Notes: generated by a model from the letters alone, not told the origin. Counted from the first letter of the stretch, positions 1-5,632 are shown. The stretch: 5,643 bases of DNA from Ferruginibacter sp. (GCA_018057635.1 JAGPDJ010000184.1:1-5643); one strand, 5' to 3'. Translations and numbers: made by a program.

Positions 1-2
1 AT

Positions 3-152
3 TTTTTAGCGGTTTTTGTTGTTACAGAAACTGTTGAATGATTGTTTTTTGATGCCTGCCGGGAAGAACTGCAGCTTTGTAACAATGCAATAACAGATAT
101 CAACAATAATCCTTTTGATGACCTGCTAATAACATTTATTAAAAATACTTGA
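3..152 (+). pseudogene. possible remnant tail of an unidentified + strand ORF
   Basis: One frame on the + strand reads like protein near the left edge. It is open from the window edge to an in-frame TGA at 39-41, then open again to a TGA at 150-152, with the second part reading FFDACREELQLCNN and ending DDLLITFIKNT. The composition (acidic and amphipathic, few rare residues) is plausible for the C-terminus of a real protein, but the internal stop would break it. It could be the end of a decayed gene, a short ORF using the TTG at 42, or chance. I do not recognise a family. The rest of 1-297 is AT-rich and shows no gene. I see no convincing intrinsic terminator for accD there. Confidence 0.2.
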
Positions 153-297
153 AGATAGGGTAGAGGCATATCCGGTTTGGAAGAAAGGTTGAAATATTAA
201 AATCAATTTAGAATTTTTAAAAAATGAAACCTTGGTTCTTCATTTATAAAAATTTGCTTCTGTATTCTTCAATAATAGACCGCAAGAAATAAAAACA

Positions 298-1209
298 TTA
301 TTTTTTAAGAAGTGTCAGCAGTGTGCTCATTTTTTCTTTCAGTTCTTTTCTGTGTACGATAAAATCGAGAAAGCCGTGTTCCAGTAGAAATTCACTGCGC
401 TGAAAACCGGGTGGAAGGTCCCTTTTAATAGTTTCTTTTATTACACGAGGACCGGCAAACCCTATCAGTGCTCCCGGTTCGCCACAGATGATATCACCCA
501 GCATGGCAAATGAAGCTGTGGTTCCGCCAAAAGTAGGATCTGTACATAGTGAAATGTAAGGCACACCTGCTTCGCTCAATTGAGTTAGTTTACCGGAAGT
601 TTTTGCCAGTTGCATCAAAGAGAATGCGCTTTCCATCATCCTGGCACCACCACTTTTATTGATGATCATGAATGGAATGTGGTGTTTAATGCAATAGTCG
701 CAGGCACGGCTTATCTTTTCGCCCATTACACTGCCCAGGCTACCACCAATGAATTCAAAATCCATACAGGCAACAACAAGATCTTTTTCATTCACTTTGC
801 CATGTGCAACAGTGATAGAATCATGGATATCCGTTTTTTGATAAGTTTCTTCCAGTCTTTTTTTATAAGGTTTCAGATCAACAAAATTGAGGAAATCCTT
901 CGACCTGATATTTGCATAAAGTTCTGTGTAATGATTATTGTCAAATAATATTTCAAAATATTCATCACTACCTATGCGGTGGTGAAATTCACATTTAGAG
1001 CAAACAAATTTATTTTCCGAGAGTTCAGAAACCGTGCAGGTATATTTACAATTCGGACATTTGGCCCAAAGGCCTTCCGGAGCATCTTTTTTATCTTTTG
1101 TAGAGGTTAAAATACCTTTCTTGATCCTTTTAAACCAGCTGGCTTTTTCCAGATCTGAGGTACTTTCTTCCCCGGCAAGATTGGCATCAAAATCTTCTTC
1201 TTGTCTCAT
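298..1209 (-). CDS. accD: acetyl-CoA carboxylase carboxyltransferase subunit beta
   Basis: This is the beta subunit of the carboxyltransferase half of bacterial acetyl-CoA carboxylase. With AccA it transfers the carboxyl group from biotin on AccB to acetyl-CoA, giving malonyl-CoA, the committed step of cytoplasmic fatty-acid synthesis. The 303-residue protein has the four-cysteine zinc ribbon typical of AccD: C51, C54, C70, C73, with the same 3/16/3 spacing as E. coli. It also has the crotonase-fold carboxyltransferase signatures SGGARM (186-191), [13 protein letters not shown] (227-239), [11 protein letters not shown] (247-257) and [15 protein letters not shown] (265-279). The start is the ATG at 1209. 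It adds about 23 acidic residues before the SWFKRIKKG motif, close to where I expect related proteins to begin, but no start codon lies nearer to that motif. No Shine-Dalgarno is visible. It lies 141 bp downstream of fbaB on the same strand. A weak TAGCTTTT could be a promoter, or it may be read from fbaB. Confidence 0.97.
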   Translation of the reverse strand: MRQEEDFDANLAGEESTSDLEKASWFKRIKKGILTSTKDKKDAPEGLWAKCPNCKYTCTVSELSENKFVCSKCEFHHRIGSDEYFEILFDNNHYTELYANIRSKDFLNFVDLKPYKKRLEETYQKTDIHDSITVAHGKVNEKDLVVACMDFEFIGGSLGSVMGEKISRACDYCIKHHIPFMIINKSGGARMMESAFSLMQLAKTSGKLTQLSEAGVPYISLCTDPTFGGTTASFAMLGDIICGEPGALIGFAGPRVIKETIKRDLPPGFQRSEFLLEHGFLDFIVHRKELKEKMSTLLTLLKK

Positions 1210-1224
1210 AATTTCGTTTATGGC

Positions 1225-1345
1225 GTTTACTGCGTTTAAGTAGTTTAAGCCATTTGATATCGTTTAAAAGCTACAATAATCATTGAATATAACCTTAAAC
1301 GATATCAAACGATGTTAAACAATATTTAAACAGTGTTAAACGATT
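1225..1345. repeat. iterated GTTTAA/TTAAAC intergenic palindrome between fbaB and accD
   Basis: The core is a perfect 15-bp inverted repeat, TTTGATATCGTTTAA (1253-1267) against TTAAACGATATCAAA (1295-1309), with a 27-nt loop. Outside it, the left side repeats GTTTA at about 8-10 bp intervals and the right side repeats the complementary TAAAC four times, so the whole gap reads as a large imperfect palindrome built from one short word. It follows the fbaB stop codon immediately in the direction of transcription. It may slow or end transcription as a hairpin, but there is no U-tract, so a classic intrinsic terminator is not supported. Confidence 0.75.
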
Positions 1346-1350
1346 CTGAT

Positions 1351-2409
1351 TTATGCGATCGTAATACTCTGATCCAAATATACATCCTGAATACTATTCA
1401 GCAATTCAATGCCGTCTTTCAGTGGTTTCTGGAATGCTTTACGGCCACTGATCAGGCCCATTCCACCTGCACGTTTGTTCACAACAGCAGTTGTTACGGC
1501 TTCTGCCAGGTCTGTAGCACCCTTACTTTCTCCACCACTGTTTATCAAACCAACTCGGCCCATGTAGCAATTGGCAACCTGGTACCTGGCAAGATCAATC
1601 GGGTGTTCTGAAGTTAATTTATCGTAAACAAGCGGAGATGTTTTACCATGTTTGGTAGCAAGGTATCCGCCGTTGTTGGTAGGTAGTTTTTGTTTGATGA
1701 TATCGGCCTGGATGGTTACACCGAGATGATTAGCCTGGCCTGTGAAATCTGCTGCTGTACTATAATCAACGCCTTCAATTTTAAACCCATTGTTTCTTAC
1801 ATAGCACCAAAGTACTGTTGCCATTCCCAGTTCATGGGCAAGTTCAAATGCCGCAGCCACTTCCTGTAATTGCCTGGTGCTTTCTGCACTTCCCCAATAA
1901 ACGGTGGCGCCTACAGAAGTTGCGCCCATATTCCAGGCAGATTTTACCTGTCCGAACATTACCTGGTCAAATTTATTTGGATAGCTCAAAAACTCATTGT
2001 GGTTCAGTTTCACCATCATTGGTATGCGGTGTGCATATTTCCTGCTGATAATGCCTAAAACACCAAAAGTTGAACACACAGCATTGCAACCTGCTTCAAT
2101 AGCCAGTTTTACAATATTTTCCGGGTCAAAATAGATTGGGTTTGGAGCAAAAGATGCTCCTGCACTGTGTTCAATTCCCTGGTCAACCGGTAATATGGAA
2201 ACATAACCTGATCCGGCCAATCTTCCGTTATTTAATATGCCTTGCAGGCTTTTAAGTGTTTGATTATTACGGTTACTGTTTATCCAGCTTTCTTCTATAT
2301 GATTGGGTGAGGGGAGGTGGATTTGTTCTTTTGTGATCGTTTTACACTGGTGATTCAGTAAACTGTCGGCATCTTTGCCAAGTAATTCAGTAATTTTTGT
2401 TGCAGCCAT
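1351..2409 (-). CDS. fbaB: class I fructose-bisphosphate aldolase (DhnA/FbaB type)
   Basis: This is a Schiff-base (class I) aldolase of the archaeal/DhnA type. It interconverts fructose 1,6-bisphosphate with dihydroxyacetone phosphate and glyceraldehyde 3-phosphate in cytoplasmic glycolysis and gluconeogenesis. The 352-residue length matches E. coli FbaB (about 350). Visible motifs are [11 protein letters not shown] (72-82), the segment ADIIKQK (235-241) whose K239 is the probable Schiff-base lysine by family alignment, PTNNGG (243-248), the phosphate-binding NSGGES (290-295) and [10 protein letters not shown] (318-327). I chose the ATG at 2409 ([10 protein letters not shown]). The frame stays open to an ATG at 2547, but that 46-residue extension is encoded by the upstream promoter and an intergenic palindrome and looks artefactual. 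The good promoter at 2426-2453 lies inside the extension and supports the shorter start. The leader would be only about 12 nt, with no Shine-Dalgarno. Confidence 0.96.
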   Translation of the reverse strand: MAATKITELLGKDADSLLNHQCKTITKEQIHLPSPNHIEESWINSNRNNQTLKSLQGILNNGRLAGSGYVSILPVDQGIEHSAGASFAPNPIYFDPENIVKLAIEAGCNAVCSTFGVLGIISRKYAHRIPMMVKLNHNEFLSYPNKFDQVMFGQVKSAWNMGATSVGATVYWGSAESTRQLQEVAAAFELAHELGMATVLWCYVRNNGFKIEGVDYSTAADFTGQANHLGVTIQADIIKQKLPTNNGGYLATKHGKTSPLVYDKLTSEHPIDLARYQVANCYMGRVGLINSGGESKGATDLAEAVTTAVVNKRAGGMGLISGRKAFQKPLKDGIELLNSIQDVYLDQSITIA

Positions 2410-2425
2410 GTTAGTTGGTTTTTTA

Positions 2426-2453
2426 CAAAAGTAAGAAATTGAAAAAGAAACAA
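2426..2453 (-). promoter_or_regulatory. Bacteroidota-type promoter of fbaB
   Basis: On the minus strand, TTG (2453-2451) is followed after 17 nt by TACTTTTG (2433-2426), a full match to the Bacteroidota -7 consensus TAnnTTTG. Transcription would start near 2421, leaving a leader of about 12 nt before the fbaB ATG. This is the clearest protein-gene promoter in the window and the best sequence evidence for the phylum. Confidence 0.75.
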
Positions 2454-2471
2454 TTTGAAATAATTTTATAA

Positions 2472-2548
2472 TTTGAAGATTTGAAAATTTGAAAATGAAA
2501 TCACCTAATATCCACATCCTCACATTTTCAAATCTCCAAATCTTCAAA
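2472..2548. repeat. TTTGAAGA-type intergenic palindrome
   Basis: Two 26-nt arms, 2472-2497 and 2523-2548, are reverse complements with 24 of 26 positions matching, around a 25-nt loop. Each arm is built from iterated words of the TTTGAAAA/TTTGAAGA kind, and similar words continue to about 2562. The right arm contains the stop codon of the upstream minus-strand gene (2544-2546). The element probably forms a long hairpin at the 3' end of that transcript. There is no U-tract, so I do not call it an intrinsic terminator. Confidence 0.8.
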
Positions 2549-3326
2549 TTTTCAAATCTTCAATGAGTTCTTTAAAATAATCCGGTACCAACAATAACCT
2601 GCTCCCATACCAGCTAAACATTTCTCCGTTTACCAGCCTGATTGTTATACCCGGTAATTCTTTTTGCAACGCATCGATGTGCTTTTGTTTGAAGGGGTAG
2701 GGTTCGCTGGATAATAAAATCAATTTGCAGTCTGTGGATTTTATTTGATCAACTGTTATTACAGGGTACCTTAAATGCGACGAAAAAACATTCTTCAGGC
2801 AGGCCTTTCCCATCATATTACTAATAAATGTATCGGAACCAATAGTCATATATGGCTCTTTCCATATTAAATATATAGTTGGTATTGAATTGATTACAAT
2901 ATTATTTTGAATATAAATATTAAATTTAGATTTAATTTTATCATTCAATAGTCCAGCAGCTTTTTCCTTTCTGGTGAGCTTCCCGATATCTTCAATCATC
3001 TGGTAAGCATCTTCCAGGTTGTTTATATCTGTTACCCAAACCGGGTATAATGTTGCCAGCATTTCAACTTGTTCTTTTACATTTTCTTCCTTATTTGCAA
3101 TGATAAGGTCGGGTTTTAATGCGTTTACTTTATCTATATCTACTGTTTTTGTGCCACCAATCTTAGGTTTGTTTTTGAACCATTGTTTTGGATGAATACA
3201 AAATTTAGTAATGGCAATGGTTTCTTCTTCAAGCGAAAGTGAATATAAGAGTTCAGTCTGGGATGGAACCAATGAAATGATCCTTTTGGGTGGAACCTTT
3301 AATTGATCTGCTGATGTAAGTATCAT
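2544..3326 (-). CDS. BtuF-like helical-backbone metal receptor / ABC substrate-binding protein homologue
   Basis: This 260-residue protein belongs to the BtuF/FecB-type periplasmic-binding superfamily (COG0614-like). Typical signatures are [16 protein letters not shown] (15-30), [24 protein letters not shown] (55-78, first-lobe end), the long linking helix around 105-130, and the C-terminal [10 protein letters not shown] (234-243). Members usually bind cobalamin, haem or siderophore complexes for an ABC importer; the ligand here is unknown. No permease or ATPase gene is adjacent. I chose the ATG at 3326 ([10 protein letters not shown]). The frame extends to an ATG at 3380, whose product would begin with a hydrophobic stretch resembling a signal peptide, but that stretch is encoded by the terminator hairpin of the preceding RNA gene. 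From 3326 no signal peptide or lipobox is seen, so the protein may be cytoplasmic. The final residues EDLKI and the stop lie in the neighbouring palindrome. Confidence 0.85.
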   Translation of the reverse strand: MILTSADQLKVPPKRIISLVPSQTELLYSLSLEEETIAITKFCIHPKQWFKNKPKIGGTKTVDIDKVNALKPDLIIANKEENVKEQVEMLATLYPVWVTDINNLEDAYQMIEDIGKLTRKEKAAGLLNDKIKSKFNIYIQNNIVINSIPTIYLIWKEPYMTIGSDTFISNMMGKACLKNVFSSHLRYPVITVDQIKSTDCKLILLSSEPYPFKQKHIDALQKELPGITIRLVNGEMFSWYGSRLLLVPDYFKELIEDLKI

Positions 3327-3353
3327 CACATAAAAATAGGAAATACCAAAAAC

Positions 3354-3399
3354 AAAAAAGCCTCCACAGTAATTCGTCATCGCAAATAACTGTGGAAGC
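3354..3399 (-). terminator. intrinsic terminator of repeated RNA, copy 1
   Basis: Stem ACTGTGGA (3396-3389, read as TCCACAGT/ACTGTGGA on +) with an 18-nt loop, extended by two further G-C pairs across one A/C mismatch. It is followed on the minus strand by CTTTTTTGTT. The U-tract lies only on the minus side, which fixes the orientation of the RNA. Confidence 0.8.
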
Positions 3400-3502
3400 C
3401 AATTTCTTAACCAACTGTTTCTTTGGGTTGGTCTTTCAGGACGGATTTTACTATTATAGTAAAAATAAGTTTATCCTGGTTTCAGTTTGTCGCTCGTTTT
3501 TC

Positions 3503-3642
3503 GCCATCATCGCCTGTTACAGCATAGGCTTTAGGATATTGGATACTTGTTGGTTTTTGGCCATCATCGCTTTTTAAAGCATAGGCCGGATATTGGTTTT
3601 CTTTGGTCTTTCGTTGCTATCATCGCTTTTTACAGCTTAAGC
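3503..3642 (-). repeat. three 27-nt hairpin modules in RNA copy 1
   Basis: Modules at 3616-3642, 3560-3586 and 3503-3529 (RNA order), spaced 56 and 57 nt. As RNA each begins GCCUAUGC and ends GCGAUGAUGGC, forming GCC/GGC outside, a 3-by-6 internal loop (UAU opposite GAUGAU), an inner stem and a small loop. The first module in RNA order has GCU/AGC closing on the + reading (GCTATC...TTAAGC), a compensatory change against GCC/GGC in the others. Each is preceded in the RNA by CCAATATCC (3644-3652, 3588-3596, 3534-3542). A degenerate half-module is suggested near 3664-3675. Confidence 0.8.
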
Positions 3643-3857
3643 AGGATATTGGTTTCGGTTTTCATAGCCGGATCTTCAGTTTTCAATTGGATATTTCAGA
3701 TCTTAAAGCGTATGTTCAATTTAAAAAGTAGAAGTTGACTGATATTGGATTCGGTTTTTTTCTCTTTCGAGTTTCGGATATTGGATAAACTTTGTTGGTT
3801 TGTTCTGGATCTTTGGATAATGATTGATATTTAATTCCTATCAATCAACTTCTGATA

Positions 3858-3888
3858 CAAAGATGCGACAGTTTATTATGGTATACAA
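3858..3888 (-). promoter_or_regulatory. promoter of RNA copy 1
   Basis: Minus-strand TTG (3888-3886), 20 nt, then CATCTTTG (3865-3858). This resembles TTG-N17-23-TAnnTTTG, with C for T at the first -7 base. Start of transcription is expected about 5 nt later, at the A at 3853, exactly where the 5' domain's closing stem begins. The same arrangement and the same 20-nt spacing occur upstream of copy 2, although the spacer sequence differs. Confidence 0.65.
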
Positions 3889-3920
3889 GAGCGATATTGC
3901 TCTATTTTACAGCTGTTGTA
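3884..3920. promoter_or_regulatory. nested inverted repeat at the -33 region of copy 1
   Basis: TACAA (3884-3888) and TTGTA (3916-3920) enclose AGAGC (3888-3892) and GCTCT (3899-3903). The arms overlap the -33 TTG. The same 37-bp arrangement occurs at copy 2 with a different central sequence, so the arms rather than the loop are conserved. A regulator-binding operator is the simplest inference. ACAGCTGT (3909-3916) is a further small palindrome found only here. Confidence 0.5.
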
Positions 3921-3944
3921 AATACGCCTGCTATCGTAAATAGG

Positions 3945-4363
3945 CTGATTATACAGGGTATGCATACGTATAAAGTAATCGTAAATTTACTCAAATTCAG
4001 TTTTCGCAATTTCATTCAATAATGCGGGCTATAGTATTACAAACCTTTACTGGTAAGCATTTCAGCACGTTAGTAAATTACCTTGTCTTGTTGATAGGTT
4101 TCAGAGTAAGCAAATGAGATATGTGAAATAAATTATATGTTTTACTTTTTTTGAAAACACGTTTTAAACAAACTTCCTGTATTTATTTATACTCTTTTTA
4201 TCATTTTTTTTCAAAAGAATGAGATTCATTAGATAAGCTTAATTCATCATTATATAATTATGCTCATAATAAATGAAAACCCTGGTAATAAAATTTTTAT
4301 AAATGCCGGCTTATTAATCTTTCCAGGGTAACAAAAATCCAGGATTACAGGTGATTTACCTGC
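3945..4363. other. non-coding spacer between RNA copies 1 and 2
   Basis: AT-rich, with no ORF that I would support on either strand. Similarity to the region upstream of copy 2 fades at about 3944. Small structures visible are a perfect 10-bp palindrome GTATGCATAC (3958-3967), an ACCCTGG/CCAGGGT pair (4279-4285/4323-4329), and CAGGT/ACCTG with loop GATTT (4348-4352/4358-4362) lying just beyond the U-tract of copy 2. I see no promoter that would drive the metal-receptor gene alone. Confidence 0.6.
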
Positions 4364-4411
4364 AAAAAAAACTTCCACTATTTTTTTGAATAATCAAAAG
4401 ATAGTGGAAGT
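4364..4411 (-). terminator. intrinsic terminator of repeated RNA, copy 2
   Basis: Perfect 11-bp stem ACTTCCACTAT (4371-4381) / ATAGTGGAAGT (4401-4411), extendable inward through the T-run and A-run, followed on the minus strand by eight T residues (4371-4364). Compared with copies 1 and 3 the inner pairs differ (CACTAT/ATAGTG against CACAGT/ACTGTG and CACAA/TTGTG) while pairing is kept. Confidence 0.88.
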
Positions 4412-4528
4412 AAGCATTTTTTTAACCAACTTTTTGCATTGTTGGTTTTTCAGGAACAGGTCTTACTCTTTAGGGGTTACTTATATATAAGCAACAAATA
4501 AGTTATCCTGGTTTCAGTTCGGTCTTTC

Positions 4529-4690
4529 GCCATCGTCGCTGTGTTTGGCAGCATAGGCTTTTTGGATAATGGATTCAATTCGTTTTCTTAGGACTCGGGT
4601 TTTTTGGTTCTTCTTTGCTATCATCGCCTTTTACAGCATAAGCAGGATATTGGTCTTAGTTTTGCCATCATCGCTTTTTAAAGCATAGGC
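4529..4690 (-). repeat. three hairpin modules in RNA copy 2
   Basis: Modules at 4664-4690 (27 nt), 4617-4643 (27 nt) and 4529-4558 (30 nt) in RNA order. The first is identical to the middle module of copy 1. The second has the GCT/AGC closing pairs that the first module of copy 1 has, so the order of the two types is swapped. The third has a longer GCTG/CAGC inner stem, as in copy 3. CCAATATCC precedes the first two (4692-4700, 4645-4653); a variant, CCATTATCC, precedes the third. Confidence 0.8.
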
Positions 4691-4904
4691 TGGATATTGG
4701 TTTTGGTTTTCACAGTTGGATCTTTCGGTTTTCTATTGGATATTCAGATCAGCTGTTATATTCTTTTAAAAAAATTAGAAGTTGACTGATATTGGATTTA
4801 AGCTTTTCACCTTGCGGTTTGTTGGATATTTGAAAAAACTTGTCGGTTTATCTGGATCTTTGGATAATGATTGATAATTAACTTCTATCAATCAACTTCT
4901 GACA

Positions 4905-4935
4905 CAAAGATGCGGCGCTTTTAGTTCGTATACAA
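4905..4935 (-). promoter_or_regulatory. promoter of RNA copy 2
   Basis: TTG (4935-4933), 20 nt, CATCTTTG (4912-4905), with the expected start at 4900 at the first base of the closing stem. Same geometry as copy 1. The bases directly flanking the -33 (TTGTATAC) and the -7 box are conserved, while the middle of the spacer has diverged. Confidence 0.65.
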
Positions 4936-4967
4936 GAGCATTACTGCTCTATTTTCGTCTTGTTGTA
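4931..4967. promoter_or_regulatory. nested inverted repeat at the -33 region of copy 2
   Basis: TACAA (4931-4935) and TTGTA (4963-4967) enclose AGAGCA (4935-4940) and TGCTCT (4945-4950), with the same outer span of 37 bp as copy 1. The inner stem gains an A-T pair relative to copy 1. Probable operator or structured upstream element. Confidence 0.5.
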
Positions 4968-5052
4968 ATTACATCAGTAGTCGTATATAAACTTCAGGAA
5001 AGAGGGGATAGTTACGGTAGAAATGGTACGTAGAATTACTATTTTAAAGCTA

Positions 5053-5125
5053 ATTTGAAAATTTGAAAATGTGCAAATGTGAAAACGTGATGGATGTGCA
5101 AATGTGATGATGTGCAAATGTGAAA
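5053..5125. repeat. ATGTGCAAATGTGA tandem-word tract
   Basis: Begins with two ATTTGAAA words like those at 2472-2548, then ATGTGCAAATGTGA occurs three times (5069-5082, 5094-5107, 5110-5123) separated by related words. This is the same style of iterated-word intergenic element as elsewhere in the window, but here only one arm is present, with no matching inverted arm nearby. Confidence 0.7.
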
Positions 5126-5263
5126 CCCTTTCTAACTGATCTCTGACCAGTGTTCATCAATCACTTACCTGTATCGCTTGTATCAAAATGTATTACTTTT
5201 TCAATAATCAATATATAGTAATGAGGCAATGTGCACGGAACCAATAATGCGTGAAAGATTACA

Positions 5264-5286
5264 AAATTGTTCCAGCGGAACAATTT
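5264..5286. repeat. perfect hairpin with GTTCC/GGAAC core
   Basis: Arms AAATTGTTCC and GGAACAATTT form a 10-bp perfect stem around AGC. It shares its GTTCC/GGAAC core with the next hairpin 30 bp away. Without a U-tract of useful length it is not a good terminator; a small palindromic repeat is more likely. Confidence 0.6.
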
Positions 5287-5315
5287 ATGGGTAACTTAAA
5301 CTGCAATTTAACGCT

Positions 5316-5330
5316 CGTTCCGTAGGAACG
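5316..5330. repeat. CGTTCC-GTA-GGAACG hairpin
   Basis: Six perfect base pairs around GTA. It resembles the hairpin at 5264-5286 in core sequence and geometry (3-nt loop). Probably a member of a small dispersed palindromic repeat family; only a genome-wide count could show that. Confidence 0.55.
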
Positions 5331-5445
5331 GCTCACGTAATTATCTTTCTTAACTGTCTAACACTGGTCTCTAACCACTCACCATACGTTACTTACCAGT
5401 ATCGCTTGTATCAAAATTGAACCAGATTTGATTTATATCAAGCAT

Positions 5446-5494
5446 AAAAAAAACTTCCACAATATTGTGCGTTAGGCAACAGTTGTGGAAGTTT
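5446..5494 (-). terminator. intrinsic terminator of repeated RNA, copy 3
   Basis: Perfect 12-bp stem AAACTTCCACAA (5451-5462) / TTGTGGAAGTTT (5483-5494), followed on the minus strand by eight T residues (5453-5446). The strongest of the three terminators. Confidence 0.88.
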
Positions 5495-5602
5495 AATGAT
5501 GTGGCCAACAATACGTTTGTTGGTTTGTCAGGATCATATTTACTTTCTGAGGGGGCCTCTTTATAGTAAAATAAGTTTATCCTGGTCTCAGTTTGGTTTT
5601 TC

Positions 5603-5632
5603 GCCATCATCGCTGTGGTTGGCAGCATAGGC
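5603..5632 (-). repeat. hairpin module in RNA copy 3
   Basis: A 30-nt module ending in the RNA with GCGAUGAUGGC and beginning GCCUAUGC, with the GCTG/CAGC inner stem found also in the last module of copy 2. Any further modules of this copy lie outside the window. Confidence 0.75.

Larger units (their letters stand above)
3354..3853 (-). ncRNA. repeated structured RNA, copy 1 (unrecognised family)
   Basis: Predicted transcript of about 500 nt, from the start predicted by the promoter at 3858-3888 to the U-tract at 3354. In RNA order: a 5' domain of 124 nt closed by AGAAGTTGA (3853-3845) pairing TCAACTTCT (3738-3730), with an inner hairpin GATTGATA/TATCAATC and 9-nt loop (3822-3846). The central array has three 27-nt hairpins, each preceded by CCAATATCC. 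A hairpin follows with outer CAGGA/TCCTG (3437-3441/3474-3478) and inner TTTTACTA/TAGTAAAA (3446-3453/3457-3464), then hairpin ACCAAC/GTTGGT (3410-3415/3427-3432), then the terminator. Copies 2 and 3 keep this order with compensatory changes. No conserved long ORF is seen. I do not recognise the family; no riboswitch, 6S, tmRNA or RNase P consensus is apparent. It ends 28 nt before the metal-receptor start codon. Confidence 0.75.
4364..4900 (-). ncRNA. repeated structured RNA, copy 2 (unrecognised family)
   Basis: Predicted transcript of about 537 nt. The 5' domain is again exactly 124 nt, closed by AGAAGTTGA/TCAACTTCT (4900-4892 with 4785-4777), with the inner hairpin GATTGATA/TATCAATC (4869-4876/4886-4893) and a 9-nt loop of changed sequence. 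Three hairpin modules follow. Next come CAGGA/TCCTG (4451-4455/4506-4510), whose interior differs from copy 1 but holds the self-complementary CTTATATATAAG (4480-4491), then AACCAAC/GTTGGTT (4424-4430/4441-4447), then the terminator. It is longer than copy 1 mainly in the linker between two modules (about 4559-4616). Homology to copy 1 also covers the promoter and about 55 bp upstream of the -33 (to about 4990). Confidence 0.75.
5163..5418. repeat. 28-bp direct repeat, two copies
   Basis: Copies at 5163-5190 and 5391-5418, 228 bp apart, share ACTTACC, one mismatch, then GTATCGCTTGTATCAAAAT. GACCAGTGTT upstream of the first copy appears in inverted form (AACACTGGTC) upstream of the second. The second copy ends about 27 bp before the U-tract of RNA copy 3. 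Function unknown. Confidence 0.65.
4991..5445. other. non-coding spacer between RNA copies 2 and 3
   Basis: No gene is supported on either strand. The spacer is unlike the one between copies 1 and 2. It contains a short-word repeat tract, two GTTCC hairpins and a direct repeat, listed separately. Confidence 0.6.

Noticed and set aside
610..948. 112-codon frame on the + strand
   Set aside because: Lies wholly inside accD on the opposite strand; accD has clear family motifs and this frame has none.
1034..2058. Several + strand frames of 62-92 codons across accD and fbaB
   Set aside because: All are antisense shadows of the two conserved minus-strand genes and show no domain or motif.
2410..2547. 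46-residue N-terminal extension of fbaB
   Set aside because: Encoded by the promoter and the TTTGAAGA palindrome; class I aldolases of this type are about 350 residues, matching the start at 2409.
3327..3380. 18-residue hydrophobic extension of the metal-receptor protein, resembling a signal peptide
   Set aside because: It is encoded by the terminator hairpin and U-tract of RNA copy 1; it has no basic N-region, and the ATG at 3326 fits the family start better.
3503..3642. CRISPR array
   Set aside because: The repeated 27-nt units with about 30-nt gaps look superficially similar, but the units vary by compensatory changes, the gaps share CCAATATCC, and no cas gene is present.
3392..3738. Two + strand frames of 61 and 63 codons
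   Set aside because: They are antisense to the structured RNA, are not kept in copy 2, and their repeated FGHHRFL/FAIIA-like words merely reflect the repeated hairpin modules.
3354..3853. Cobalamin riboswitch upstream of the BtuF-like gene
   Set aside because: The conserved GCCACTG-type box is not visible in the RNA, and homologous RNA copies do not precede genes.
3888..3907. AGAGC/GCTCT hairpin followed by ATTTT as a + strand terminator
   Set aside because: The T-run is short, no + strand gene leads into it, and its fixed position over the -33 element in both copies suggests a promoter element instead.
3354..4990. Insertion sequence or MITE copies
   Set aside because: No terminal inverted repeats or target-site duplications are seen at the unit ends; promoter and terminator placement fits RNA genes better. 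Independent insertion is not fully excluded.
5389..5628. 79-codon minus-strand frame
   Set aside because: It reads through a strong intrinsic terminator into spacer DNA and has no full-length counterpart in copies 1 and 2.
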